Origin: an uncultured Bacteroides sp.
Lineage (GTDB): Bacteria; Bacteroidota; Bacteroidia; Bacteroidales; Bacteroidaceae
Length of the DNA: 64,000 bases
Direction: 5' to 3'
Assembly: GCF_963677685.1 (NCBI RefSeq)
Contig: NZ_OY782185.1
Coordinates: forward strand, 62,001 to 126,000
Positions within the stretch are counted from its first letter, which is position 1; each line of letters starts with the position of its first letter. Below are positions 17,295 to 25,996 of this stretch, piece by piece. Under the pieces are notes generated by a model. That model was given only the letters and a program-made list of their open reading frames with translations, ran no database searches and was not told where the DNA came from. The position numbers and the translations under genes are program-made.

Positions 17295-17708
17295 ATGATC
17301 AGAACAATTAAAATTATATTCTTCATCTTATCAGTAATCGCCATTGGTTATTTGGATTACTATGTGATGTCTGATACAGGAGTGATGCGGGAACAATCTT
17401 CCATTGAAATGCATTCTATCACTTCTGTAAGGAAACAAAATCACTTTGGGAGAATTCATAGCTTACGTTTTTCTGATGCCGAACTGGATAACACATCTAG
17501 CGAAACATGCCACGCTTTTGATACACGGTTACAGCGAATCTTCTTAAATCAACATAATTGCTCATTAAAAACGATTCTTCAACATTTGTCCAGATATGAC
17601 TCTGTCATACTGCATTTTAAAAGCAAACTTGCTCTTGATGCACCTTTCAGAAGTATATCCGGACTCACGAACTACTATGTTTATACGCTAAGGCGCATTA
17701 TAATTTAG
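17295..17708 (+). CDS. Unrecognised protein with N-terminal membrane anchor
   Basis: The 137-residue protein starts with a hydrophobic segment at residues 4-22 (TIKIIFFILSVIAIGYLDYY), which may be a signal anchor. The rest is soluble with no motif I recognise. It is flanked by non-coding gaps of 138 and 73 nt and could be a single gene. Confidence 0.55.
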   Translation: MIRTIKIIFFILSVIAIGYLDYYVMSDTGVMREQSSIEMHSITSVRKQNHFGRIHSLRFSDAELDNTSSETCHAFDTRLQRIFLNQHNCSLKTILQHLSRYDSVILHFKSKLALDAPFRSISGLTNYYVYTLRRIII

Positions 17709-17781
17709 CTACTCAACCTATTCTTTTTTGTTAATCTTATCGATTTAAACTATAATCGAATAATAATTAAATAGTTATTTT

Positions 17782-18318
17782 ATGACAAATCAAATTCAAG
17801 ACGCAACGATCTTTGCATCTTCTTATCCTGATATAGTAAGCAAAACAAGTATGTCAAAGCTTACAGGCTCTTTCTGCATCTTAGTTGCAGGTATTTTAGT
17901 TTTCTTCTCTATTTTAGAAATACAAGACCGATCTTCTATTATAGGAATGGGCATCATGTTGCTCGGCAGTGCTCTATGTCTAACCGGAATTTTCCGCTTG
18001 CTGTGGAAATCTAGAGTAAGCACCTATAAGGAAACAGGAAGCGTTTTAAGGGAGAAAAGTATTTATTTTGATCTTAAGTACATGAATCAGCTTACTGATA
18101 GCATTAATAAGAAAGATTTTTCTGCTTTAGATGGTATAAAAAGTGCGATGAGTAGTAACCTGAGAATGGATCTGTTGATGTCTGCCGACAAGAAATTTGC
18201 AGCGGTTCAGTTATTTCAATTCATCCCTTATCGCTACACTCCGATTACCAATGTTTATTACTACAAAGATGAATTTGCGAAAGAATTTATTAATTTTGTG
18301 AATCGAAGTAATGGGTAA
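17782..18318 (+). CDS. Unrecognised protein with two membrane helices
   Basis: The 178-residue protein has two hydrophobic helices at about residues 30-48 (FCILVAGILVFFSILEI) and 54-74 (IIGMGIMLLGSALCLTGIF). A C-terminal soluble domain ends FAKEFINFVNRSNG. No family is recognised. A hairpin followed by a T run lies 20 nt after the stop, suggesting it is transcribed alone. Confidence 0.6.
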   Translation: MTNQIQDATIFASSYPDIVSKTSMSKLTGSFCILVAGILVFFSILEIQDRSSIIGMGIMLLGSALCLTGIFRLLWKSRVSTYKETGSVLREKSIYFDLKYMNQLTDSINKKDFSALDGIKSAMSSNLRMDLLMSADKKFAAVQLFQFIPYRYTPITNVYYYKDEFAKEFINFVNRSNG

Positions 18319-18338
18319 TCAAAAAATATAAGTTGACG

Positions 18339-18384
18339 AAAAGAGAATTCTGGGCATCTTATTTTGCTTTATGAATTCTCTTTT
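18339..18384 (+). terminator. Probable rho-independent terminator
   Basis: Perfect 12-bp arms, AAAAGAGAATTC and GAATTCTCTTTT, are separated by 22 nt and followed by a T-rich run. It lies directly after the two-helix membrane protein. Confidence 0.6.
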
Positions 18385-18468
18385 TCTTTAAATTACACCT
18401 TAAAAAATGACTCCCTTTCTTCTTGGTAGACTACTATCAGAACTTTTACACTGCAATAAATGTTTACC

Positions 18469-18481
18469 GCAGACAGTCTGC
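18469..18481. promoter_or_regulatory. Palindrome GCAGACAGTCTGC upstream of the NCS2 permease
   Basis: A perfect 6+1+6 dyad ends 36 nt before the permease ATG at 18518. The position suits an operator in the leader or promoter; no known regulator is matched. Confidence 0.35.
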
Positions 18482-18517
18482 ATGATTAAATAACACCTAA
18501 TAATAACAGTACCAAAT

Positions 18518-19804
18518 ATGAGCTTTGCACCAACTCCTCTAAAATACAAAAATGATGATAAACCGGGCTTATGGCCAATGTTAATGTACGGACTTCAGTG
18601 GTTTCTGATCACAATCCCCATCGTACTGATACTAAGCGCTGTAGTAGGAAATTTCCAATTGGGCGGAGTAGCCGAACAAACATATTACACGCAGAAACTC
18701 TTTGCTTTAACAGGTATAGGGCTCATACTACAAATTCTATTCGGACATAAAATGCCGGTAGTGATTGGTCCGGCTTCTGTTTTATTAATCGGAATCATTG
18801 CAACTCAAGCTTCGCAGATCAACGAGGTATATACAGCTATTATCTGTGGTGGAATAATACTCTTTCTCCTTTCATTCAGTGGATGGATTAAATATCTTCA
18901 ACGCATATTTACGGTAAGAATAATCATCGTAATCCTTGCTTTAATAGCTTTTACATTAATGCCTACGATTCTTAATCTTGTATTTGCTGATAAGGTACAT
19001 CCGTTCATGTCTTATGCTTTTGCATTAATCATGGTGTTCTTAATGTTGCTAAGTAACAAATTACTAAGAGGAATATGGAAGTCGAGCATTGTGTTGTGGG
19101 GATTACTCTTTGGCTCACTTGTATATACTTTTATCATAGGAGATCTAGGATCAACATCCGAGCAAGCAACTGAGACAAGCGCAACTCTATCACTCTTCAT
19201 CCCCTCCTTAGTATTTGATCCCGGCATATTGCTATCGTTCTTATTTTGTTATATTGCTCTGTTTATCAATGAATTGGGTTCATTACAATCTGTAGGTACA
19301 GCAATTCAGGTAAAAGGGATGGAAAAGCGAACAAAAATGGGACTACGTTTCACTGGCTTAATGAATATTATTTCCGGAGGGACAGGAATCATCGGTCCCG
19401 TAGATTTTTCACTCAGTCCGGGAGTAATCATGAGTACCGGTTGTGCTTCTAGATATACCCTCCTTCCGGCAGGAGCTGCACTTATTGCGTGTGCCTTCTT
19501 TCCCGAAGTTATTACTTTTTTATCAACCATACCCAGACCTGTTATGGGGGTGATTCTGCTCTACCTTATGACTACTCAACTCTCTTCAGCTTTCCAATTG
19601 GTTGCACAAGAAAATTCCATACCCGACTTCAATAGTTGCATGATCATTGCTTTCCCTATTATGATCGCTTTAATGGTATCTTTCATGCCTCCAACGGTAG
19701 CTGCCTCAATGCCTCATATTCTACGTCCTCTCTTAGCAAACGGTTTCGTAATGGGAGTTATATCAGTACTATTGATGGAACATCTGGTATTCAGAAAAAA
19801 ATAA
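18518..19804 (+). CDS. NCS2 uracil/xanthine permease family transporter
   Basis: The 428-residue integral membrane protein has about 12-14 hydrophobic segments and the NCS2 pattern: the N-terminal GLQWFL, GHKMPVVIGPASVLL in the early helices, and the conserved NELGSLQSVG region near residues 250-256. The family imports nucleobases by proton symport across the inner membrane. Which base is moved cannot be told. It begins after a palindromic site and is followed 12 nt later by a GNAT gene, so the two may be co-transcribed. Confidence 0.88.
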   Translation: MSFAPTPLKYKNDDKPGLWPMLMYGLQWFLITIPIVLILSAVVGNFQLGGVAEQTYYTQKLFALTGIGLILQILFGHKMPVVIGPASVLLIGIIATQASQINEVYTAIICGGIILFLLSFSGWIKYLQRIFTVRIIIVILALIAFTLMPTILNLVFADKVHPFMSYAFALIMVFLMLLSNKLLRGIWKSSIVLWGLLFGSLVYTFIIGDLGSTSEQATETSATLSLFIPSLVFDPGILLSFLFCYIALFINELGSLQSVGTAIQVKGMEKRTKMGLRFTGLMNIISGGTGIIGPVDFSLSPGVIMSTGCASRYTLLPAGAALIACAFFPEVITFLSTIPRPVMGVILLYLMTTQLSSAFQLVAQENSIPDFNSCMIIAFPIMIALMVSFMPPTVAASMPHILRPLLANGFVMGVISVLLMEHLVFRKK

Positions 19805-19816
19805 CAGCTACCCGCT

Positions 19817-20302
19817 ATGGAAATAAGAAAAGCTACTTTACAGGATTTAAACAACCAGATGGAGGTATTGAACCATGCAAAAAACTTTATGCGAAGTGTT
19901 GGCAATAGCAGCCAATGGGTAAATGGATATCCGTCGGCAGAAGTGATTATGAACGATATAGCCAACGGTAATAGCTATGTTTGTATAGATAAAGAAAATA
20001 ACATAGTGGGCACTTTCTGCTTTTTCCAAGGAGAAGAGCCCAACTATACGTTCATAGAAAAAGGGGAATGGCTCAATGAGCACCCTTATGGGGTAGTTCA
20101 TCGCTTAGCGAGTAATGGTACAATAAAAGGTGTCGGTGCCTATTGCCTCGAATGGTGCTATGCTCAATGTCCCAATATCCGTGTAGATACACATCAGGAA
20201 AATTCAGTTATGCAATCTTTACTGAAGAAAAACGGATTTATCCCATGTGGCATCATCTATGTATCAGACGGGACTCCCAGAATTGCCTTTCAGAAGTGCT
20301 AA
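19817..20302 (+). CDS. GNAT acetyltransferase
   Basis: The 161-residue protein reads EIRKATLQDLNNQMEVLNHA..., VCIDKENNIVGTFCF, HRLASNGTIKGVGAYCLEWC and MQSLLKKNGFIPCGII. This is the arrangement of a GNAT fold with the CoA loop in the third block. It starts 12 nt after the permease. The substrate is unknown. Confidence 0.88.
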   Translation: MEIRKATLQDLNNQMEVLNHAKNFMRSVGNSSQWVNGYPSAEVIMNDIANGNSYVCIDKENNIVGTFCFFQGEEPNYTFIEKGEWLNEHPYGVVHRLASNGTIKGVGAYCLEWCYAQCPNIRVDTHQENSVMQSLLKKNGFIPCGIIYVSDGTPRIAFQKC

Positions 20303-20410
20303 ATAAAGTTCATTACCATTTACTCTAACTTTAAGAAGATAAGCAGTTTCGCAATAAATTCTACTTTAAGAATAAAGTGGTATTATCTGTTATAATAAAA
20401 AAAACAAGGA

Positions 20411-20442
20411 GGATGTGTCTGAATTAAATTTTTGACACACCC
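20411..20442 (-). terminator. Terminator of the fructan operon
   Basis: On the minus strand, GGGTGTGTC and GACACATCC form a stem with a 14-nt loop, followed by TCCTTG and a run of eight T. It lies 50 nt after the fructokinase stop. Confidence 0.75.
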
Positions 20443-20491
20443 TTCAATATATCGTAAACGAAGCTGTTCCTTCAATGAGTGAGTTGTATCT

Positions 20492-21391
20492 CTATTTTGA
20501 GAGATGTTTAACCTTGTTCTTGTATTCAGATGGCAATTCCGGCATTGCTCCCTTTTGAGTACAAACGTAAGCGGATACATCAACCGCTAGTTTGTGTGCT
20601 TCGGCTACATTAATCCCTTCGAGAAATGCTGCACAAAATGCAGCAGAAAAAGAATCTCCAGCTCCAACGGTATCAGCCACTTTTACTTTAGGCGTTTCTT
20701 GAAAAGATACCAACCCTGGAGTGAAAACATAGCTTCCATTGGTTCCACAAGTAAGAATGATCATTTTAAGATTATATTTTGCGATCAAAATCCAACACTT
20801 GTCTTCCAAGTCTACACCAGGATATCCAAACAGACGACTGATAGCAACCAATTCTTCATCATTAATTTTTAGTACATTGCACTTCTTAAATGAATTCTCC
20901 AATACTTGCTTCGTATAAAAATTCTGTCGCAAATTAATATCGAAGATTTTAAGAACCTCCTTATCAGTAGGCATAGCATCTAAAAAACGATTAATAGTTT
21001 CACGACTAACCTTACTACGTTGTGCCAATGAGCCAAATGAAACCGCTAACGTATTTTTGGCTAAGTTTTCCAATTCAGAAGAAAAAGGTATATTATCCCA
21101 AGCAACATTTTCCTTTATTTCATAACAGGGAACTCCTGATTTATCAAGTTGCACTTGTACTGTACCGGTTGGCTGATCAACGCAGGGAAATAAACATTTT
21201 AGTTTTTTCTTGGAAAAGACATCCAGAATCTCTGCTCCAAGCTCATCATCGCCTACGGCGCTCACTGTACATGTATCAAAGCCAAACTGTGATACATGAT
21301 AAGCAAAATTGGCTGGTGCCCCGCCCAACTTTTTACCTTCTGGAAGTACATCCCAAAGTACTTCTCCTAAACCGACAATCATATTTTTCAT
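20492..21391 (-). CDS. PfkB-family fructokinase
   Basis: The 299-residue cytoplasmic kinase has the N-terminal GGAPANFAYHVSQFG substrate loop and the C-terminal PfkB signature DTVGAGDSFSAAF, with the catalytic Asp in GAGD. It is the last gene of the fructan operon, 2 nt after the fructose permease. It would phosphorylate imported fructose, feeding glycolysis. The gene order here matches the Bacteroides thetaiotaomicron levan locus as I recall it. A terminator follows. Confidence 0.92.
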   Translation of the reverse strand: MKNMIVGLGEVLWDVLPEGKKLGGAPANFAYHVSQFGFDTCTVSAVGDDELGAEILDVFSKKKLKCLFPCVDQPTGTVQVQLDKSGVPCYEIKENVAWDNIPFSSELENLAKNTLAVSFGSLAQRSKVSRETINRFLDAMPTDKEVLKIFDINLRQNFYTKQVLENSFKKCNVLKINDEELVAISRLFGYPGVDLEDKCWILIAKYNLKMIILTCGTNGSYVFTPGLVSFQETPKVKVADTVGAGDSFSAAFCAAFLEGINVAEAHKLAVDVSAYVCTQKGAMPELPSEYKNKVKHLSK

Positions 21392-21393
21392 TT

Positions 21394-22557
21394 CTATCTA
21401 ATTAATGGTTTTTTTATTCTTGTTGTAAAGGTAATGAGGTAAATAATACCTACTAGCATAACAGCCACTGCACCTGCCTGAGATTTCATCGTATCCGAGG
21501 CAATTCCCATAACAAGAGGAAAGATTGTACCGCCAAACAATCCCATTATCATAAGTCCGGAAACTTCATTCTTCTTTTCAGGTAAATGAAGCAAGGCCTG
21601 TGAGAAAATAATCGGGAAAACGTTAGAATTACCAAATCCCATTAATGCTACGCATACATAAATAGCCGTTTTACTCTCCACAAAGAAGAATCCCCCCATA
21701 GCAACAAACATCATTAGTGTACTAATACCAAAAAAGATACGAGAAGACAATTTCGCTAAAATAAAAGTACCTGAAAAACAACCAATCGTACGGAATAAAA
21801 AGTAAATACTAGTAGCATATCCGGCATCCGCCAGTGTCATTCCTAAGCGCTCAATCAATATTTTAGGAGCAGTTACATTGATACCGACATCAATCCCCAC
21901 ATGACAGATAATGCCAATAAAGGAGAAAAAGATCAGCTTATCGCCTAGCAAAGCAAAACATTGCGCAAAAGTCGAGGTTTCTCCTTTTTCATCATCTTCA
22001 CGAATCTGAGTGAACCCTAAAGACACAACTGCTATTATAGCCATAATCATAAAAATAGGAAATAGTATTTTCCAATTATTGAACTGCAACGCAGCCCAAG
22101 CTGCTATAATAGGGGCAGAAAAGGAAGCTATCGCTTTAACAAATTGCCCAAAAGTTAACGAACTGGCTAATTTATCACCACTTACAATATTCGAGAGTAG
22201 CGGGTTCAGTGAAACTTGCATCAACGCATTACCTATTCCAAGCAAAGAGAAAGAAACAAGCATAATGTAAAAATTATAATCTAGCACAGGAAGCAACAGT
22301 GCAAACACCGTCACTACCAAACTTAATAACACCGTTTTCCTCCGTCCTATTTTATTCATCAACATACCCGTTGGTACCGAACAGATAAGGAACCAAAAGA
22401 AAACCATGGAAGGAAAAAGATTAGCCGTGGTATCATCCAGTGCAAAATCAGCTTTCACATAATTTGTTGCAATGCCCACGAGATCAACAAATCCCATAGC
22501 AAAGAAAGCTAGCATTACAGGGATCAGTTTAATGTAAGAGCTCTTAATATTATTCAT
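21394..22557 (-). CDS. MFS fructose permease (FucP-like)
   Basis: The 387-residue inner-membrane protein has about 12 hydrophobic segments and the MFS loop MNKIGRRKTVLLSL between helices 2 and 3. N-terminal AFFAMGFVDLVGIATNYVK resembles the FucP/sugar:proton symporter group. It lies between a periplasmic GH32 and fructokinase and would import fructose made by the GH32 enzymes. The spacing to the kinase is 2 nt. Confidence 0.88.
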   Translation of the reverse strand: MNNIKSSYIKLIPVMLAFFAMGFVDLVGIATNYVKADFALDDTTANLFPSMVFFWFLICSVPTGMLMNKIGRRKTVLLSLVVTVFALLLPVLDYNFYIMLVSFSLLGIGNALMQVSLNPLLSNIVSGDKLASSLTFGQFVKAIASFSAPIIAAWAALQFNNWKILFPIFMIMAIIAVVSLGFTQIREDDEKGETSTFAQCFALLGDKLIFFSFIGIICHVGIDVGINVTAPKILIERLGMTLADAGYATSIYFLFRTIGCFSGTFILAKLSSRIFFGISTLMMFVAMGGFFFVESKTAIYVCVALMGFGNSNVFPIIFSQALLHLPEKKNEVSGLMIMGLFGGTIFPLVMGIASDTMKSQAGAVAVMLVGIIYLITFTTRIKKPLIR

Positions 22558-22577
22558 ACTATACCTATTATTGAATT

Positions 22578-24377
22578 TTAATTTTTCAGTCCTAATTTAT
22601 AAGTTGTAAAAGACGTAACACTGTATGAACCTCCTTCAGTATAAAAGTTAATACTATTGTAGGGCTCCGAAGGGAAAACAAGGTTCGTCATGACAAACTT
22701 CCCGTTGCCATCGAATATTTCAATACTACTTTTATCTACAAAGATTCGCAAGGAGTATTCTTTACCTTCATTATGTATAGGTGCCCAAGTAGAAGTAGCA
22801 AAAGTTTTACTAAAATCGACCTTTCCGCTGTATCTTCTATCCATTATTAATTTGCCTTCATTAAGACTATATTTTATATCAACCTTTTCTCCTTTTGAAT
22901 TTTGAAGATAAAATCCCATAATATTCGAATCTATGTTTTTTATCTTTAGTTCTAATTCATAAGCTCCCCAATTATTTAAGTGCAATTGTTTTATAGGCTG
23001 CAAGGCTTTTACTCTAAATCTTTTCTTCTTGCTCGTAGCTTCCCTTAATGCCAGCACTTCTTCAACTGGTGCACTACATAAATAGGTATCTCCTTCATAG
23101 GTATATAAAGACAATTCTCGAGGAATAGTAAAGGCCCCTCTATATTGGTTCGTTGGTAAGTTATTAGCATAATCCCAATTACTCATCCATGCAAGCGCTA
23201 TTTTACGTCCATGTGGAGCATTACTCCACGTCACAGTTGCATAGTGATCTTTACCCCAATCCATCCATTTTGTTTTAGCAGGTGATTCATTAATAAACTT
23301 TTTACCATCAAAAGAGCCTACAAAATACTGAGTGGCTGATCCACCAAATATTCCACCGGGATTCAAATTACAAATCAGCACCCATTTAGTGGCGGTTGTT
23401 CCTTCAATGGGTATTTCAACCAAATCAGGGCATTCCCACACTCCTGTATGAGCTCCTTGCCCTTCTCCAAAATTACTTTCGTATACCCAGTCTTTTAGAT
23501 TAGTGGATGAGTAAAATTGTATTTCTTGCCCAGCAGCCAACACCATTATCCATTTATTGGATGCCTTATGCCAGATCACTTTCGGGTCACGAAAGTCTCT
23601 TATCGTAGAAGTCAAGATTGGGTTCCGATCATATTTTTTAAAAGTAAGTCCATCATCCAAACTATAAGCCATACTTTGAGTTTGCCGCTCTCCTGCCGAT
23701 GTATAAAAAGCCACGATGGCTCCTTTTCCAAATCCGGACGTGTTATCCACATCGACAACACAACTACCACTAAAGATAGCCCCAAGGCCATCTGGCTCAA
23801 TAGCTACAGGTAAGTTCTTCCAAGTCATTAAGTCTTTACTAATAGCATGTCCCCAATGCATATTTCCCCACATTGAACCATAAGGATTATATTGATAGAA
23901 CAAGTGATATGTTCCATCTTTATAAACCATACCATTTGGATCATTCATCCACCCATACAATGGAGTAAAATGATAAAGCGGCCTATATTGCTCACTGTTT
24001 TTTGCATCAAAGGTATTGGATAATTGAAACATTTTCCAACAAATAGCAGAGTCGGGCACCTGTTGAATATTAAACAATAAGCTTTCAGAATCATAAAGAG
24101 AGAGATCAAGAGGCACATAATAGTCCACCTTATCTGTCGCCAGATGAATGTTGATTGTCTTAACAACATCATTATTTGATATTACATAGAGTTTAGCCTC
24201 CCCGGATTTCTCCTCAATCGGTAATAAGAGGTATTTCCCGAATGTATTAAGATGTATGATGCTTTGCTTATCACCCAAATGCTTAATAATAAGTTTCCCA
24301 TCATTAGCATGTACTTGCAAAATCGCAAAAATAGCAACGAATGTTAGCATAAAAAGTTTTAGATGAAGTTGTTTCAT
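22578..24377 (-). CDS. GH32 exo-fructanase, periplasmic
   Basis: The 599-residue enzyme has a signal peptide (hydrophobic residues 7-22, cleavage near VHA) without a lipobox Cys, so it is probably periplasmic. The GH32 catalytic triad is present: WMNDPNG (nucleophile Asp at about residue 145), RDPKV (about 263) and ECPDL (acid/base Glu at about 313). The C-terminal beta-sandwich contains SLRIFVDKSSIEIF, typical of GH32. It would release fructose from imported fructo-oligosaccharides. A 110-residue N-terminal extension precedes the catalytic domain. It lies 20 nt upstream of the permease. Confidence 0.93.
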   Translation of the reverse strand: MKQLHLKLFMLTFVAIFAILQVHANDGKLIIKHLGDKQSIIHLNTFGKYLLLPIEEKSGEAKLYVISNNDVVKTINIHLATDKVDYYVPLDLSLYDSESLLFNIQQVPDSAICWKMFQLSNTFDAKNSEQYRPLYHFTPLYGWMNDPNGMVYKDGTYHLFYQYNPYGSMWGNMHWGHAISKDLMTWKNLPVAIEPDGLGAIFSGSCVVDVDNTSGFGKGAIVAFYTSAGERQTQSMAYSLDDGLTFKKYDRNPILTSTIRDFRDPKVIWHKASNKWIMVLAAGQEIQFYSSTNLKDWVYESNFGEGQGAHTGVWECPDLVEIPIEGTTATKWVLICNLNPGGIFGGSATQYFVGSFDGKKFINESPAKTKWMDWGKDHYATVTWSNAPHGRKIALAWMSNWDYANNLPTNQYRGAFTIPRELSLYTYEGDTYLCSAPVEEVLALREATSKKKRFRVKALQPIKQLHLNNWGAYELELKIKNIDSNIMGFYLQNSKGEKVDIKYSLNEGKLIMDRRYSGKVDFSKTFATSTWAPIHNEGKEYSLRIFVDKSSIEIFDGNGKFVMTNLVFPSEPYNSINFYTEGGSYSVTSFTTYKLGLKN

Positions 24378-24400
24378 GTGTATTAATTAAAAAGTTTTTT

Positions 24401-25963
24401 TTAATATGAACTTAATGTTACATCAGTAATAGTAACAGAACCATCCGATGAAAAAATACCCCATGGATTATATTGCATATTATATATGCGATTTGTGAAT
24501 GCGTATTGTCCATTAACATAGACAACGCATACCGACTGTTCATTAACGACTGTAATCGTATAATTAGCATCTGATGAAGGGGTAAATCCATTGCTATTAA
24601 TATTTATCCTTGATTCTTGCCCCGTTTCTGAATCAGTTATGACCTTATCAAATTTAAGCATCTTCCATCGCGCTTCAATATAAATATTATATTTTATATT
24701 TAGGTCACTGCAATCAACAAATGAAAGGCCAAATACTGCTTCGTTATTAGCCGGAGCTTTAACTTTCATCGTTATCTTATTATTCGCTCCCAATCGTGAA
24801 AAGCGAACAGAAGCTCCTGCACTAAGAGTATACCCATCTAAAATGCTACCACTTACCACTCCCTTTGTATCGCGTTCCACTGGAGTTTGATTTTTTTCAA
24901 ATTTCTCTTCTACAGCATCAGGAATAGTAAGTCCTAGCGTACCATCATTATTTTGAATTAGCTTATGAGCCACCAAGTTACCAGCCCAATCGCCTGTTCC
25001 TGCATTGTCTTTTCCAGAACGTGTGAAACACCACCCGTATAGATATCGTTCATTTCCTATGCCAGCCGTTTTGCCCGCATAAAATGCCGTACCCTCCAAT
25101 TTTCCTTCGTTGGGAGGAAAGTTTGCATCACTCCTTTGTTGTAGCTCTGCCAATGTAGGTGCATAAAAATATTGTACCTGACGTGTTATATCTTTATCAG
25201 AATATATCATGTACCAGTAATCTCCCATTTTAAAAACATCGGGACACTCATAGAATCGCCCCCATACATTATGAAAGAAAGGTTCATTCACAGTCCAGTT
25301 AGATAAATCTGTTGAGCTAAATTGAGCGATAATAGCTGTTCCATTCTTCTTTGTCGCAACCAGCATTTTGTATACTCCAGCCTCATCATCGTAAAAAACC
25401 TCCGGATCACGGAAATCGTTAGAATTGTATCCACTTGGAGCATCTAAACGAAACGAACGATCTTTTTTCCAGGTCTTTAAATCAGTAGATTTTGCAAGTA
25501 AGATAGCCTCTTTTGATTGTAAACTAGTAGCATTATCCTTATACCCTGTGTAAAAAGTATAATAAATGCCATCCTTGAGTATAGTACTTCCTGTACCAAG
25601 AGCAGGATCTTGCTCAGCGAGTGTTCCACAAGGTATTGACTCTCCATAAGATACATAAGAAGAGGCATCAGATGTACTGACACAATGAATAGGATGATAA
25701 GTGGAAGCTCCATCACGCCAATCTTGCAAATACAAGATGTATTGTTTACCGCTCACTTCATCATAAAAAGGCATCGGATCACCCACATATCCCACAGCAG
25801 GTTTATAGTATAAGTTGTAAATATTAGGTTCAGGCACACTCTTAAAAGTGGTTGTTTCATTCAGATCTTTATCATCTGTGACTGGAGTATTATCATCATT
25901 GCAAGCAATAACTGATAATGATATTCCAAGTATATATGCAATGGAAAGAATCATATTTCTCAT
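24401..25963 (-). CDS. GH32-like surface lipoprotein, probable endo-fructanase
   Basis: The 520-residue protein starts with a lipoprotein signal (LSVIAC, Cys at about 21) and is probably exported to the cell surface. The nucleophile motif is GDPMPF instead of NDPNG, with the Asp kept. RDPEVFYDD (about residue 184) and YECPDVF (about residue 237) supply the remaining triad. YLQDWRDGASTYHPIHCVS is typical of a Bacteroidetes GH32 branch, and the C-terminal beta domain may be DUF4975-like. It would cut fructan at the surface before import. It lies between the glycan-binding protein and the periplasmic GH32. Confidence 0.88.
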   Translation of the reverse strand: MRNMILSIAYILGISLSVIACNDDNTPVTDDKDLNETTTFKSVPEPNIYNLYYKPAVGYVGDPMPFYDEVSGKQYILYLQDWRDGASTYHPIHCVSTSDASSYVSYGESIPCGTLAEQDPALGTGSTILKDGIYYTFYTGYKDNATSLQSKEAILLAKSTDLKTWKKDRSFRLDAPSGYNSNDFRDPEVFYDDEAGVYKMLVATKKNGTAIIAQFSSTDLSNWTVNEPFFHNVWGRFYECPDVFKMGDYWYMIYSDKDITRQVQYFYAPTLAELQQRSDANFPPNEGKLEGTAFYAGKTAGIGNERYLYGWCFTRSGKDNAGTGDWAGNLVAHKLIQNNDGTLGLTIPDAVEEKFEKNQTPVERDTKGVVSGSILDGYTLSAGASVRFSRLGANNKITMKVKAPANNEAVFGLSFVDCSDLNIKYNIYIEARWKMLKFDKVITDSETGQESRININSNGFTPSSDANYTITVVNEQSVCVVYVNGQYAFTNRIYNMQYNPWGIFSSDGSVTITDVTLSSY

Positions 25964-25996
25964 AATAATGTATTAAAATATAATTTGTACTATTTC

